From the NCBI GenBank assembly GCA_029844215.1, contig CM056724.1:32898446-32962445 (forward strand): a stretch of DNA of 64,000 nucleotides, written 5' to 3'. The notes beneath the pieces are model-generated. The model was given only the letters and a program-made list of their open reading frames with translations, had not been told where the DNA came from and ran no database searches. The position numbers were made by a program, and so were the translations under genes. Below are positions 45,965-58,699 of the stretch, piece after piece. The first letter of the stretch is position 1. Each line of letters opens with the position of its first letter. This stretch comes from Przewalskia tangutica (Eukaryota; Streptophyta; Magnoliopsida; Solanales; Solanaceae).

Positions 45965-46539
45965 TGTCACGACCCGATCCCGGGCCCGTGACTGGTGCCT
46001 TACCCCGGGCACCCTAGTGATACAACATCAGAGAAAATCAGCGGAAATAAAAACTTAAACATGAAACAAGAGATATGATAATAAAACAGGTCAACCAAAA
46101 CGGTTGCCTTCTTGCATATATACATAAATTGAACAGTTACATCCTTTACAACCCTGCCCACAACAGTACTACAGACCTCTAAGAATGTAACCACAACTAT
46201 GACGGGACAGGGCCCCGTCATACCCCTGAATGTACAAGAACCTACAAACTCAGGGAAACATACCCAAAAGATAAGCCTCCGGAGAAACGGAGCTTCCTAA
46301 TCTGTGGCGTGATCCTATGGCGAGGATCAACAATCGATGTACCTCTACCGCGGCGTAGAATCATCCCGAAGGAGGTCGATAACAGTACCAAGTATGTGAA
46401 ATCAAAATATCAGAACGAAATCATAATATCTAAATAAAGCAGAGACATGTATGATAACAAACTACGATTCACGACATAAAAGCCATATGTCAAAGCAGGA
46501 CTCACGCCTCAAAGTCATCACTCAAGTATAACCAAGGGT

Positions 46540-47045
46540 CTCACGCCCACAATATCAATCATGCCCGCATCATGGCCACATGCCCCCGGAATTCTCCATC
46601 GGTGTAGACATGTACAGGATGCAATAACAATATACCGGGTAATCAACCCTGCCGCACGTGCCACGCCCGGAATTCTTCATCTGGCAGATATGTCCATGTA
46701 ACAACAATAACAATATATCGTAATCAACCTCGCGTGGCCACATGCCCTAATTCTTCATCGAGCGTATGTCCATGTAACAACAATAACAATATCTGGGTGA
46801 TTAACGCCGCGTGCCGCATGCCTAATTCTTCATCTGCAGCATATGTCCATGTAACAACAATAACAATATACCGTGATTAACCCTCGCGTGGCCGCATGCC
46901 CTAATTCTTCATCGGTGCAGACATGTCCATGTAACAACAATAATAATATACCGGGTGATTAACCCGCCGCATGGCCGCATGCCCCCGGAATTCTTCATCG
47001 GTGCAGACATGTCCATGTAACAACAATAACAATATATCGGCCCTC
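46540..47045 (-). repeat. Roughly 85-bp tandem repeat in solo LTR G
   Basis: Five to six units with CATGTCCATGTAACAACAAT, AACAATAT(A/C)CCGGGTGATT and GCATGCCCCCGGAATTCTTC. Units differ chiefly by loss of CCGG or GGG. Different from the arrays in the other Tekay-type LTRs. Confidence 0.8.
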
Positions 47046-48705
47046 CATCGAGAGATGCGGTAGCATAGGAATACAACTTTTACACAACAAGGCTATCACA
47101 AGCAAGCACAAGCAAATTACCATACTACAATTCTCTTACAAATATCCATTCTTTCACAAGAAGTCACCTGATACCAACACTCGTAGTATCCAAAATAGAG
47201 TAACTATTATTTTAAGTAAACCAAAATAATTTCCCTTTTAAAAGACAAGTAACAACCTTCTTTTCCAAAAGTTCAAGTTTGCCTAATTTCAAACACTCAA
47301 GTCTCTTATTTTCGAGAGGTTTCGTAGTTCATAGTCTTAATCACTTAATAACATAATTCTCTTTTAAAACAATTTGAGTAACATATGTCTTATGTGTGAG
47401 TAGGTTATTCTTGCTTATAACAATCTTATTAAAGCAGCCATGATCTAGAAAATGTAATACAATTTTGTATTATCTTAGCTTCTATGCAGATGGAGGTTTC
47501 TACTGGTTTTAATAATAATTAATTAGTCAATACATTTTCCTTTATTAACGCTGCAGTGGTTTGTTCGATACTTGTTCTCATTTCCGAAATCAATATAACA
47601 TTATTCCTTTTAAAACCCAATTACCCATTTCTCATTAAAGCGGTTTCACAACTTTTTAACACAACCCAAGACCTTATTATTTGACATCAAGTCTTTTATC
47701 TTTTTAAAAACCACAAACCATTTCTTTGCCCACATAAAGTTGTTATAACAAACTTTCCATAAAGCCGTTATAACACTTTATGTTTTAAACCAACCAAATT
47801 CATTTAACACATGTACGTCTACCGTACTACATAGTTCACAACATATCATGCTAGAAAAGATAGGAAGAGGTTCACATACCTCGCGACGATTATCGACAAT
47901 TAGCAAAATGCTCCAAGTACTACAACCTTGCTAGCCTTTTCCACCCTTCAAGTAGAATACGCTACTCGTAGTACTTCCACCTATAATGGCCATAAAACGC
48001 CTATTAACTTCTAGTTCTCTTCGTAGAATATTCTAAATACAAGATTCCTTATTCTACAGAAAATTCGGCAGCACCCCCCCCGTAACCACATAAAACTCCT
48101 CCTCTACTCAGGCCTGCTACCAGGCCAACAACTCCCAGGGGGTTACACGTCTAACCGGACGTGTTCAATTCTACTTCACAGATATACTACACAAGTCTAC
48201 TGTAAATACAGTTCAATCCTTTTCAATATTCATTCTACATATAGTATACTCAACTATACATTACTACAACATGTAATATCCAATTATAATAGGGGGACAA
48301 AGATAATTACCTCGACAAGCCCAAAATTATCCAAGATATAAGTCGATCCTGAGCAACGTTTAGCTCCTATTCTGAACGCTCCAAACCGCTCCAAGCAACC
48401 CTTAGAATTTTCTAAACAACTTCTCTTAACACTTCAACTCCAAAAAGTGAAGAACACTTAGGCTTTAAATGTGGCAACTCTCGGCCAATGGGAGGTTCTT
48501 AGGCTAGGGGTGTGAAATCTTTTCTAACTTTTGATTACTAATCTTCCTAATATACTAAGGAAGAACACTTAAAACTTTAAGAATTTTTTGGACAATTTTT
48601 GCTCAAGAAACAAGGCTAAAGCCGAGAACTACAAAGGAAATGGAGGGAGTTTTTGCCTTGGAAAATCTAAGTGTGGGATGATATGAAGTCTTGAACTAGG
48701 GGGGG

Positions 48706-48713
48706 TATTTATA
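48706..48713 (-). promoter_or_regulatory. Predicted TATA box of solo LTR G
   Basis: The complement reads CTCTATAAATACCCCCC, the same context as the TATA boxes of element E. Confidence 0.55.
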
Positions 48714-49228
48714 GAGGAATCAAGGGTTGAGATCATAGCAAGTGTGAGGTCTAGATTTAGCCATGTGTGTGTGGGTCCCACCTATCTATCTACTCCCCAA
48801 AATATCTTGCAAGACTTGACTAAATGTTTTACCCCTTTAACATGTAAAAAACGTGCCACACAATGACCATCAATTCGTCCAACCTTGCCACCTAGGGGTG
48901 ACACATGTCGCCCCCTTATTGGCCCAAAATATTTCACCTTCTGAAAATATCCGTAAAAAAATAAAGTGGGCCCCACAAACCGTAAATTCCTCCCGTGGGC
49001 CCCACGTGACCAATTCCGGATAAATAATTCCATAATTCTTAATTAATCCAAAAATTCCGAGTACCAAATCTGGGAACCCAATTCCCGTTAGCAAACCTTT
49101 TTCCTTCACAAAATCCGGAAACTTTTCCGTCGAAAAATCACGTCTTTCTTTCTTTCCAAAATTATTGTCGTCTTCTCGTACGTACGTCCTCACATAAATA
49201 CCCTGGAATTACGGGGTATAACAACTCC

Positions 49229-49518
49229 GACCAATTCCAAAGAATATTTCCAATCCCAAGTCCAAGGCTCGTGATGAAAACAAAAGTTGTGCATACCACT
49301 CTGGAGCCATCGGACACAACATGGGAAGGTGTTATACACTCAGAGACAAAATAAAGGAGTTGATCAAAGAGGGAGTCATTCAGCTGAAGGAGACCTCCCT
49401 CAATGTGCATAATGACCTCCAAAGGAAGAGAGGTGTTCCCTGGCCAAAACCTGTTCCGCCTGAATCAGTCATTTATCCAAACATACACCACGTAGAAGTC
49501 AAGAGAAGGAGATTCTGA
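49229..49518 (+). pseudogene. gag: Element A gag C-terminus
   Basis: Continues the gag interrupted at 45964. The zinc-finger-like stretch reads CAYHSGAIGHNMGRCYTLRD, a complete C-X2-H...H-X4-C style knuckle in place of the broken one of element B, then KIKELIKEGVIQ. The open frame 49321-49518 ends at TGA after EVKRRRF. Pol does not follow. Confidence 0.7.
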
Positions 49519-49687
49519 TAGCAGAGCATGAAGACCCAACCAGCCATGATGCAGAGCAATGAAGCGTATTGGACGATTGGATTTGCATCCCTGTTCCGGT
49601 CCACCTAGAATCTAGATAAAAAAGCAATTTAGTCTAGCAGAATAATTTGAGTCCAGATTCATACTTAGGTTTTAATAATGTTTTCAT
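49519..49687 (+). other. Pol-deletion junction of element A
   Basis: Between the gag/protease linker and the 3' repeats only about 170 bases remain where B has about 5 kb of protease, RT, RNase H and integrase. No gene. Confidence 0.65.
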
Positions 49688-49975
49688 GTAATTGGAACTA
49701 CGTGTGACCTGATTCCCTCGCGGGGATACGTAGGCGGCCATATTGGCTTCGGTCCCACCTTTATAAAATCCCAATTTCTCTTTTTGCTTGTAATTTGAAC
49801 TACGTCAGACCTGATTCCCTTGGCAGGGATACGTAGGCGGCCATATCGGCTTCGGTCCCACCTTTAGAAATTTTATTTTTTACCTAGTCTTTGTTTTTAA
49901 TGAACTACGTCACGACCTGATTCCCTCGTGGGGATACGTAGGCGGCCTAAATCGGCTTCGGTCACACCATTAGGA
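49688..49975 (+). repeat. Three 3'-region repeats with inverted ACGTAG arms (element A)
   Basis: Units start near 49692, 49797 and 49908, each with GAACTACGT, GACCTGATTCCC, GGGATACGTAGGCGGCC and ATCGGCTTCGGTC (or close). Same family as 26470-26655. Confidence 0.85.
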
Positions 49976-50560
49976 AACTATCCCTTCGTTTTGAAAATAA
50001 CAAATACACACTTTTGGCATGATAGACAAGCAATCCCATTGAGAGTTATTTTAGGCCAAACGCCTTTGCAAGCCTTTGCATATTCAAAACTAGGACCACG
50101 TTGACTCTAGATGTGATGCCCATTAGCAGCTAACTAAGACAGGAAACCAGACAGGGATTGCAGGACCAAAAAGGCCAGGCGCGCAAATGTCAAGGAGCAA
50201 AGCTGCAAAGTCAATGCGAATTGACCATCCCCCGAACTCAAAAGTTTTCTTTGAGCGCATGTTCTTCACATTAGCAGAAGCAGGAAAGACACTGATAATC
50301 GAGGTGCAGACTCTATGATTTAGCAGAGACAGAAAAAGGGAATGCAACAATCAAAACTCAACTTAGCAAAAGCAGCAGGATAGACAGAACAATCAAAGTT
50401 CAAGGTTCCACCGCAGAGAAGCAGCGGCAGCAGAAGGACAACATTCCACAGTTCTTTAAAGCAGCAAAAGCAGAAAAGATAGCAGCAATCTTAGATCATC
50501 ACAGCAGAAGCAGAAAAGAACAACAACGATCGAAGTCCCAATTTTACAACAAAGGCTAGC
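49976..50560 (+). other. Gene-free A-rich stretch of element A 3' region
   Basis: Rich in AGCAGAAGCAG/GCAGAAAAG phrases (50270-50530), a loose purine-rich repeat. No coding support. Confidence 0.5.
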
Positions 50561-50569
50561 ATATCAACT

Positions 50570-51020
50570 CGGCCACAGAGTCATGTGGTAATTCATGCGG
50601 TTCACAAACACATAACGCCCGGACCAAAGGCACCACTACAATTCGTACGGGTCACAAACGCACACCAACAAATTCAAAGGCATCATTGCAAACCATGAGC
50701 CCATGCGGTTCACAAACGCACTATGCCCGAAAAAGGACATCATCTCAACATCAGTATTAGCAGCACATTCAGCACATCTGTGCAAGGGCGACATCAGCAT
50801 CCAGCAAGTCCGTGCAGAGACTACATCAGCACTCGCAATATTTAGCAAGCATTCGCAGCATTCAGCAAGTCCGTGCAGAGACTACATCAGCATTCGCAGC
50901 ACTCATCAAGCATTCACAACATCCAGCAAGTCCGTGCAGAGACTACATCAGCACTCGCAGCATTCAACAAGCATTCGCAGCATCCAACAAGTCCGTGCAG
51001 AGACTACATCAGCACAACGC
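50570..51020 (+). repeat. Tandem arrays in element A 3' region (about 64 bp and 61 bp)
   Basis: First, three loose units with CATGCGGTTCACAAACGCA (50595, 50640, 50704). Then four units of a 61-bp repeat with AAGTCCGTGCAGAGACTAC and ATCAGCACTCGCAGCATTC (50805-51015), the same repeat as 27140-27520 in B. Confidence 0.8.
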
Positions 51021-51029
51021 GTCTAGACA

Positions 51030-51630
51030 ACGATGTCATCAGCATTACGTCTACGCAACGACGCCATCCACATTACATCTACGCAACGATGTCAGCAGCA
51101 TTATGTTTACGCAACGACGTCATCAGTATTACATCTACGCAACGACACTATCAGCATTATGTCTACGCAACGACGCCATCAGCATTATGTTTACGCAACA
51201 ACGCCATCAGCATTACGTCTACACAACGATGCCATCTGCATTACGTCTACGCAACGATGTCATCAGCATTATGTCTACACAATGACGCCATCAGCATTAC
51301 GTCTACGCAACGACGCCATCAGCATTATGTCTACGCAATGATGTCATCAGCATTACGTCTACGCAACAACGTCATCCACATTATGTCTATGCAATGATGC
51401 CATCAGCATTACGTCTACGCAATGATGCCATCAGCATTACGTCTACGCAATGACGTCATTCGCATTACATCTACGCAACGATGCTATCTGCATTACGTCT
51501 ACGCAACGACGCCATCAGCATTACATCTACGCAACGACGCCATCAGCATTACGTCTACACAATGACGTCATCATCATTGCGTCTACGCAACAATGTCATC
51601 ATCATTACGTCTACGCAACGATGTCATCAG
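51030..51630 (+). repeat. 28-bp minisatellite of element A, left block
   Basis: About 21 units of 28 bp: ACGCCATCAGCATTACGTCT plus ACGCAACG, with C/T and G/A variation. It is cut after ATCAG (51626-51630) by solo LTR C and resumes at 57072. All three plus-strand frames are open because 28 is not a multiple of three and the unit lacks stops, which yields long meaningless frames. Confidence 0.9.
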
Positions 51631-52739
51631 TGTAACGCCCCATTTCAACCGTAGTCGGAAACGGGATTATTGCGCATGGTATGATTCCTAAATGCATTTT
51701 AAGGAGTCGCCACCTAATTATTATAGTGAATTAGGACACTAAAAATGTAGCATAAAATACTACAAATGATCTCCATTTTTTAAGGTCTGTGAAACTATGT
51801 GAGATTCTAGGTAAGGGTTCTTTATTATCCTAAAGGGAAGGGGTTAGGCACCCTAAAGGATCCGCTAACTTGCGGTTGTCCGGTCAAACTTAGGTTAGTA
51901 TTATTTAAAAATGCATATTTAGGAGAACATGAGTTAAAAAAGATGTTTGCGAATAATTATTTAAAAGATATGTATAATTTCTATGGAATTGCGTGAAGTT
52001 TATTTGTAAAATGCAAGGAAAATATTCTATTTGAACAAAGCAATTGCACGAGGTTTATCATAAAATGCATAATAATAAAAAATGGTTTACTAAAAGTACG
52101 TATTATATGTAAAACTTAATCTTTATAAAGGGTATACAAATGGGTAGAAAGATTTTCCTCTTTTGCACTTGGTAATAAGAAAATAGATCCTTGTTATAAA
52201 AAAAATAGATTTTATGAAATTTGATGAGAATTAAGTTTTGATAGAACATGATTTTGTTTTATGCCAAAGTAGATATAATATAAAATAAACTAGTGTTTTG
52301 AAAATATAGGCGACGAGCCTAAAATAAATAAAACTACCGTTTTGGAAAATGGATGACGGGCCTAAAATAAGTAAACTAGCGGTTTCTGATTTTAATTCCA
52401 ACCTTTATTAATTCTAAGTCTACCTATTCTAAGTAATTCAATAATTATGCAAGTACAAATAATTAAATTATAATAAAGTAAAGTGGCGAATTAAGGGCGA
52501 TGACTAGGACGGATGACGATATCATTCAAACCTATTTATTTTAAGGTCCCGAGACCGAAGAATGCGAGAAGTGTGGATGCGAATCCTTTGCTTGACAAAG
52601 TCATGATGAGTCTCATAACGAGACTCTTTTGTCCCTCCCGATGCAAGTCATGTAAAAAAAAGAAAAAGAAAAGGATTAGAGTGTCTCAAAATTTTAATAA
52701 TGCAAATAGATAATATGCTAATATAAACTTAGACATGTA

Positions 52740-55560
52740 TATGATCCAATTTATATTTAACTATGGCAGCCCCAAGAAATGAATTGACGGGCCCAAACCA
52801 ATAGATTCATAAATGTAGAAGCCCACGTTGGTATCCTCTTAGGCATATAAGAGTAGGTATGAATGACACATCCAGAATATAATTGATAAAGATACAAGCA
52901 CATACAATCTTTGACATACATACATTATGATTCAATTAACAAAGAAACATGTTTGCTCACATAAAATCCCCTTGAGGTAAAACTGATACATGCTCTTTGC
53001 CCACACCTTGGATGACTAAGCACATGACATATATTCTAGCATAGTAACATGGCATCTATATGAAGCCCTATACTTAGATCAGTTTAGCTAGCAATATTTA
53101 AGCAAGGATGGTATTTCAAACATCTGAACATACCAAATAGGTGCCAGCAGATTCATGAGAGACAGAGACGACCAAATAACCAATAGAGATAGCATTTTTA
53201 AACACAAAAGGGTAGCTGGAGCTGCACTGAGCATACACGAACTATATCTTTTATCAAATATAGTAAAGATCGTTACTGTAAACAGGGCACCACAGTTAAC
53301 TCGAGTGAGATTATATGCTGTCAAGGACCCATTTTAGGATTTAAACCGGTAAGGCTAAGTGTGTAGTCATATCAACAACACGAGGGTCAGAAGGTGAATA
53401 AATAAGCATCCAATGATGACATTTTAGGCATAGAGTTATGACACAATACTAAAATAGTCTTGAGAAAAGGGTTATAGCAATTTAAACTGAACACAGAGGC
53501 ATACATCGGTACATTAACATAACATTTAAAACATATGCAACTTCATATCAAGTTTAACATGTAATCTAAAACTGAGGACATATATTCAAGATTATCAAGG
53601 CAAACCAATCAAATTCACATACTTATATAATTCATCCATTAAGCTAACAAAACATTAAGGATTATATTGGAACCAAACTTTAAATCTAGAATAACAAAGA
53701 ACACATGTCATGCATATAAAGAGTCTAAACAAGCATTGAGACATACATTATTTCATTCAGTAAACCTAAATAGTAAGTAACAACTCAATAAGTATACTTG
53801 AGGATTCAGAAACAGTCACAACATAGCCAACATACATAATAATTATCTTAATAGACTCTGGTGACATTTAACATTCGTTTAAACATGTTTTAAAACCAAT
53901 CGACAGACCCAAGTAATAACTTAATTGAGATAAAACAATTAACCAACACATAACTTGATCATACAGGCCACACAATGCAGATTAAATAGACAAAACTTAA
54001 AAGGAAATGAGTTTACGGATGGACAATGACAATAGGAACACTAGAGCACATTTTCATAAATAAATACAGCAGCAAAATAATCCAAAATCAGCAGCAAAAT
54101 GGCAAAAACCAGTCCGACAGAAAAGGGCCAAAAATCAGTAGCAAAATGGCCCAAAATCAGTCCGACGAACAGTGAAATCAGTCCGACATACAGTGAACCA
54201 TATACAGAAATGCAAAGCAAAGCCAAAGTATTCTAAACATAATACTTGGAAGGAGAACTCAACCCAATATGTAATGGGACCAAATAAAACACATGCTCAC
54301 ATTCATAGATATACTAATTCACATAATATATGTTTAGATATATTATTTCACATATACAGAGATATACGCAAGGACTGATATACATACAATATCCAGAATA
54401 TATCGGGCATGCTTGAGGGTATACAAAATATATAACTCTACTACATACTGGATACACATCTGGGTGACCCTAATCAGGTTAATTTAATTATAGGGGAAAA
54501 GATAGCTTTACAAATATTAGGTTCATGCAGAAGGAAGAAGACTGGCCTAGATAAAGAAGGAAGAAGGGGACATAAGAGGGGGTGATCCAGAATAATCCAA
54601 TTCCTCGATAAGACATGGAACAACGACAAACCAACAGATAACTGAATATATGCGATGATATCCCAAATACTAAGCACATTTGATTCATACAGAGTAGATA
54701 CGTGATCGGTCTAAATAGCTTCAGGAAACAAGAAAGGAGAACTAAATGACTGGAACAAGATAACATCTAGGCATGTAGTACAATTCAAATCCAGAAAGGT
54801 TCACAGCGTATTAAGCAGGTTGTTACCGAGCAAACGAGATCTAAACTAATTCAAACCAGTGCCAACCTTAGTAGGACAAAACCAAAACAGAACATAAGGG
54901 GTCAAACCTATACTTAACAGATGAATGCAGCTGTATATGCAAATGAAGGGAAGGTATGGATACATTCGGTGGCCAGTCTGAAAATGCTATGTAATGCATT
55001 CCAGATTTGAATATCTGGGAAAATATGCATATCCATAGATGGACAGTTTAGCCATGGGACATGTATGAATAACAGGACATATTAACATATGAAGAAACTG
55101 AACACACACTAAATAAACAAGCATGCTTCATGGATTTTCAGCCTACAGATAACCCATAAGGACCCAAACCATAGGCAACATACTCATATACAAATGACCG
55201 AAGTGATAAACACCAGTACACAACACATCATTTATCAATTTAAAAAAAACATGTTGCATATTGACTTAGTAGGCTCAGCAATAATAATGAGTGCTAACAG
55301 TTGTCTTGATTATCCAATCTTAATAATATATAGTATAAATAAACACAAGAAATAACATGTCTTAATCAATATATGATAAACATTGGTCTAACTGGATCTA
55401 ACCAACATTAACCTAACTAATACATACAGATTCACATAGTCTTAACCTGATAACATTGCTAATGACCAATATGAACTGGGTTTAGAAAACAAACTAACAA
55501 CATGCTCAGTAAAAACATAAAATAGAATCAGCAGTCCCTTAATCATATTTGATAGCAAAT
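52740..55560 (-). other. Long gene-free central part of solo LTR C
   Basis: Roughly 2.8 kb downstream (minus sense) of the donor consensus. Only short chance frames are seen. Words such as ACATATGTTAATATGTC-like runs resemble the 30420-31000 part of the B LTR, so it is the R/U5-like part of this LTR. Confidence 0.55.
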
Positions 55561-55784
55561 TCAACGCTCTAAAATAGTCATTAATACATACTAAACATGG
55601 CTACCACTTGAGAAATGAATCGACACCAAACATCATCGAGAATCCATAACTAACATGTTATGATTAAAACTCGCGAATTCAAATCATAACTACATTTAAC
55701 CAAACATATTTAATAGACACACACATCGCATCACACAGAACACACAATTGTGAATTTAAATAGCAAGATTATTAGAAAGAAAGT

Positions 55785-55835
55785 AGGTTACCTTCTTCGG
55801 GCAGCGAACCGAGGCGCGTTTCGACTCGTCGATTC
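55785..55835 (-). promoter_or_regulatory. Conserved block with 5' splice-site consensus (solo LTR C)
   Basis: On the minus strand the block reads CGCCTCGGTTCGCTGCCCG then AAGAAG/GTAACC, with the exon end at 55792. It aligns with 11651-11700 and 15901-15950. Distance from the TATA box is about 245 bases. Confidence 0.55.
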
Positions 55836-56029
55836 TACTCGAAGAATATGTATGTGGGTGCGAATGAAGAAAACAAAGCTTAAACGCAAGAATTTTAAAA
55901 CGAAGAACAAAAGGGAGATCTTAGAGATCAATCCTCAAGAATCCGACCCCTTAAAATGAAGAACAAATAGATGATATGCAAGATAAATTATCAAATTTCG
56001 GGTCCCCCTCCAATGAAGAACAAAGGGGT

Positions 56030-56037
56030 CTTTTATA
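56030..56037 (-). promoter_or_regulatory. Predicted TATA box of solo LTR C
   Basis: Complement of CTTTTATA, that is TATAAAAG, upstream of the conserved donor block. Confidence 0.5.
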
Positions 56038-57071
56038 GGTAAAATATTGGGTTTGAATTCGAAATAAAGCTGTTAGAGATCTGATTTTGGACGATTTGTT
56101 GGTTCAAATCGCGGATTTTAGGGAGGTGCAGGGTATGGGCTGTGCAGGGGAGTCGTTGGTGTCAGGGGGTGTTGTCGACGATGGGGTAGGGGTATAGACG
56201 AGATGGGAGGCGTGGGGTGTGCGCAGGGGTATGGGCAAGTAGGGTTTTCCTTTATTTTGTTTTGTTTTTAAGGGGGGGCTGCTGGGGATGAAGATGGGAA
56301 AAGGCTGGGGAAAAATGGGTTGGGTCGGGTAATGTATAGGCGGTTTGGGCTTGGGTAGTTATTTAGGTGGGCTGATTAGTTTTTAAGTATTAGGTATTTA
56401 GGAGTATTATTTTTAGGAGTTAGTTTTAGGCAAAAATTAATTAGTGGTAAATTAGAAATTCAAAATTGTGATTAAATTATTTAGGCGATTTATTAGTCTA
56501 AATTATTACAAAAAAATAAATACGGGCGTGCTATTTAATTAGTGCTTAATATTCTATAATGCGATGTCGTTATTAAAACTTATTTTTATGCGTATTCCGC
56601 GAAGTTAAATTAAAACTGAACGGGGTTTAGACTATTATTAAATTATTTAAATGCTAAATGCAAATATGATATTTAAGGACTGCTTAATGCTTTTATAAAT
56701 GTGACGCTATTATTAAAACGCATGTATTAGATTGAAATTAATTTAAATTACAAATAAAAATTATGAAATTATTTTAATAGATGCGAATATGTTATTTAAC
56801 ACGATGTAATTGCTAAATTATTTATTTTATGTATTTATTTAATTATCACTAAGAATTATGACAGGGGTTAAAATTAATAAATACGGACGCGGGACTCTAA
56901 GTGCTTAATCTTCTACGTAAGATGTGGTTCTATTATTGAATTGCTTATTTATGTCTGTATTAATGTTTTATCGCTGCATTTTATTATTATAAAATTATTA
57001 AAATTATTTTAAAAATTAGTGTAATTTTGTAGTTAACGATCGGGCGAGAGGGTCAAAATTGGGTGTCAACA

Positions 57072-57730
57072 ATCAGCATTACGTCTACGCAATGACGCCA
57101 GCAGCATTACGTCTACGCAACGACGCCAGTAGCATTATGTATATGCAATGACGCCATCAGCATTACGTCTACGTAATGATGCCATCAGCATTACGCCTAC
57201 GCAACGATGTCATCAGCATTACGTCTACGCAACGATGTCATCAGCATTACGTCTACGCAACGACGCCATCAGCGTTATATTTATGCAACGACGCCATCCG
57301 CATTACGTCTACGCAATGACACCATCTGCATTACGTCTACACAACGACGCTATCACTATTACATTTACGTAACGATGTCATCAACATTACGTCTACGCAA
57401 CGACGTCATCAGCATTACGCCTACGTAATGACGCCATCATCATTACGTCTATGCAACGACGAAATTCGTATTACGTCTACGCAACGACGTCATCCGTATT
57501 ATGTCTATGCAATGACGCCATCAGTATTACGTTTATGCAACTACGCCATCAGCATTACGTCTACGCAACGACGTCATCGGCGTACGTCTGCAACGACGCC
57601 AAAGACGTGCGTGTGCAACGAAACCATCGATTCGTGCTACGCAATGACGCCATCAGCATTACGTCTACGCAATGACGCCAACAATATTATTTCTACGCAA
57701 TGACGCCATCAGCAACACGTTAACCCAATG
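57072..57730 (+). repeat. 28-bp minisatellite of element A, right block
   Basis: About 23 units of the same 28-bp repeat as 51030-51630, starting with the second ATCAG copy. Units decay toward the right end (57590-57650, shortened units). The two blocks were one array of over 40 units before insertion of solo LTR C. Confidence 0.9.
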
Positions 57731-58255
57731 ATTTCATCAGCATTTACAATATTGTATCAACATAATGACGTCATCAACAACGTCGATATTGCATTACACA
57801 GAACAATATTCCTACCCACCTGATCACATTTCTTATATTCATGGTTTACTACTTTATCTTAGCAGTTACGCACTAATTTCTTCTCGAGCTTTAGCCTACA
57901 TGATCCTCAATTTACATGAGACGACATATACACATTCACAATGGCAGCATGTCCACGCAAAGATGACATCTCAGCATTGGCAACACCACATTAACGCAAG
58001 TACACCGTCAATAGCATCGTCAACACACAACCCAGGATAACATCTCTACTTTCAGAATCATATTGCTTATATATCTATGTTTTATCATTTTTGCCTTAAC
58101 AGTTATGCACTAACCGTTTGCTTAAGCTTTAGCAAGCATGAGCACAACGTGAATTTTTCTCTTACAACGAACTGGGGCAATTTGTTGGGGGGCCAGTCTT
58201 CCCAACAAAGGGCAAAAGCGGCCTCGAGCGTCGGTCAACTCATCCCACATCATCA
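57731..58255 (+). other. Gene-free stretch of element A 3' region
   Basis: The segment 58077-58200 parallels 27610-27740 of element B (TTAACAGTTATGCACTAACC). No coding support. Confidence 0.6.
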
Positions 58256-58570
58256 ATATCCCAGTGTCGCCATAACTCGACACTGGGACAAATTTTGAGT
58301 CTGCGTCAGCCCGCCTTGGTGTTTGACCATGGTAGCCCAATGTCGTCATAACTTGACACTGGGACAAATTTTGAGTCCGCATCAGCCCACCTTGGTGTTT
58401 GACCATTGTAGCCCAGTGTCGTCATAACTCGACACTGGGATAAATTTTGAGTTCGCGTCAGCCAGTCTTGGTGTTTGACCATGGTAGCCCAGTTTCATCA
58501 TCACTCGACATTGGGATAAATGTTGAGCCCGCGGTAGCCCAGTGTCATCATAACTCGACACTGGGTTAAT
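58256..58570 (+). repeat. 76-bp tandem repeat, each unit with a hairpin (element A)
   Basis: Units begin at 58260, 58336, 58412 and 58488, then a short one at 58538. The best copies have CCCAGTGTCG, an eight-base loop and CGACACTGGG (58260-58287, 58412-58439). Other copies have single changes in an arm. Between hairpins is the phrase TTGGTGTTTGACCATGGTAG. Element B has two copies at 27870-27973. Confidence 0.85.
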
Positions 58571-58685
58571 TTTGAACCGACATTTACCCTTGTTTTTCTT
58601 AATCTTTGCTTTAATTCCGAGGATAGAGACAAAATTGGCTATAAGTCAACGTCTTTGTCTGAAGACTCTTTCATCACCTCCATAC

Positions 58686-58698
58686 AAAGAGAGACAAG
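58686..58698 (+). promoter_or_regulatory. Polypurine tract of element A
   Basis: AAAGAGAGACAAG two bases before the 3' LTR, matching 28095-28107 of element B. Confidence 0.6.
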
Positions 58699-58699
58699 T

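Larger units (their letters stand above)
45965..49223 (-). mobile_element. Solo LTR G (Tekay-type, minus strand)
   Basis: Bounded by TGTCACGACC at 45965 and GGGGTATAACA at 49223, with ACTCC duplicated (45960-45964, 49224-49228). No primer site or second LTR. Minus-strand features: dyad GGTGACACATGTCGCC-like at 48898-48913, TATA box at 48706-48713, donor consensus GTATGT (plus-strand complement at 47874-47879), minisatellite 46540-47045. Confidence 0.9.
51631..57071 (-). mobile_element. Solo LTR C (Ogre-type, 5.4 kb, minus strand)
   Basis: Bounded by TGTAACGCCC at 51631 and GGGTGTCAACA at 57071, with ATCAG duplicated at 51626-51630 and 57072-57076. Read on the minus strand it begins TGTTGACACCC like element B and has a TATA box (56030-56037), the conserved donor block (55785-55835) and a primer-site-like GGAGTCGCCA complement (51703-51712). 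It is longer than the LTRs of A and B, chiefly because of 52740-55560. No coding or second LTR. Inserted inside the minisatellite of A. Confidence 0.92.

Noticed and set aside
46540..47045. CRISPR-like spaced repeats
   Set aside because: Units are contiguous tandem repeats with no unique spacers, in a plant retrotransposon LTR.
51033..51635. Several overlapping open frames of 60-174 codons
   Set aside because: They arise from a stop-free 28-bp or 61-bp tandem repeat, are open in several frames at once and have no family similarity.
55750..55959. Lysine-rich 69-codon open frame
   Set aside because: It lies across the conserved donor block of solo LTR C on the opposite strand and is not kept in the other LTR copies.
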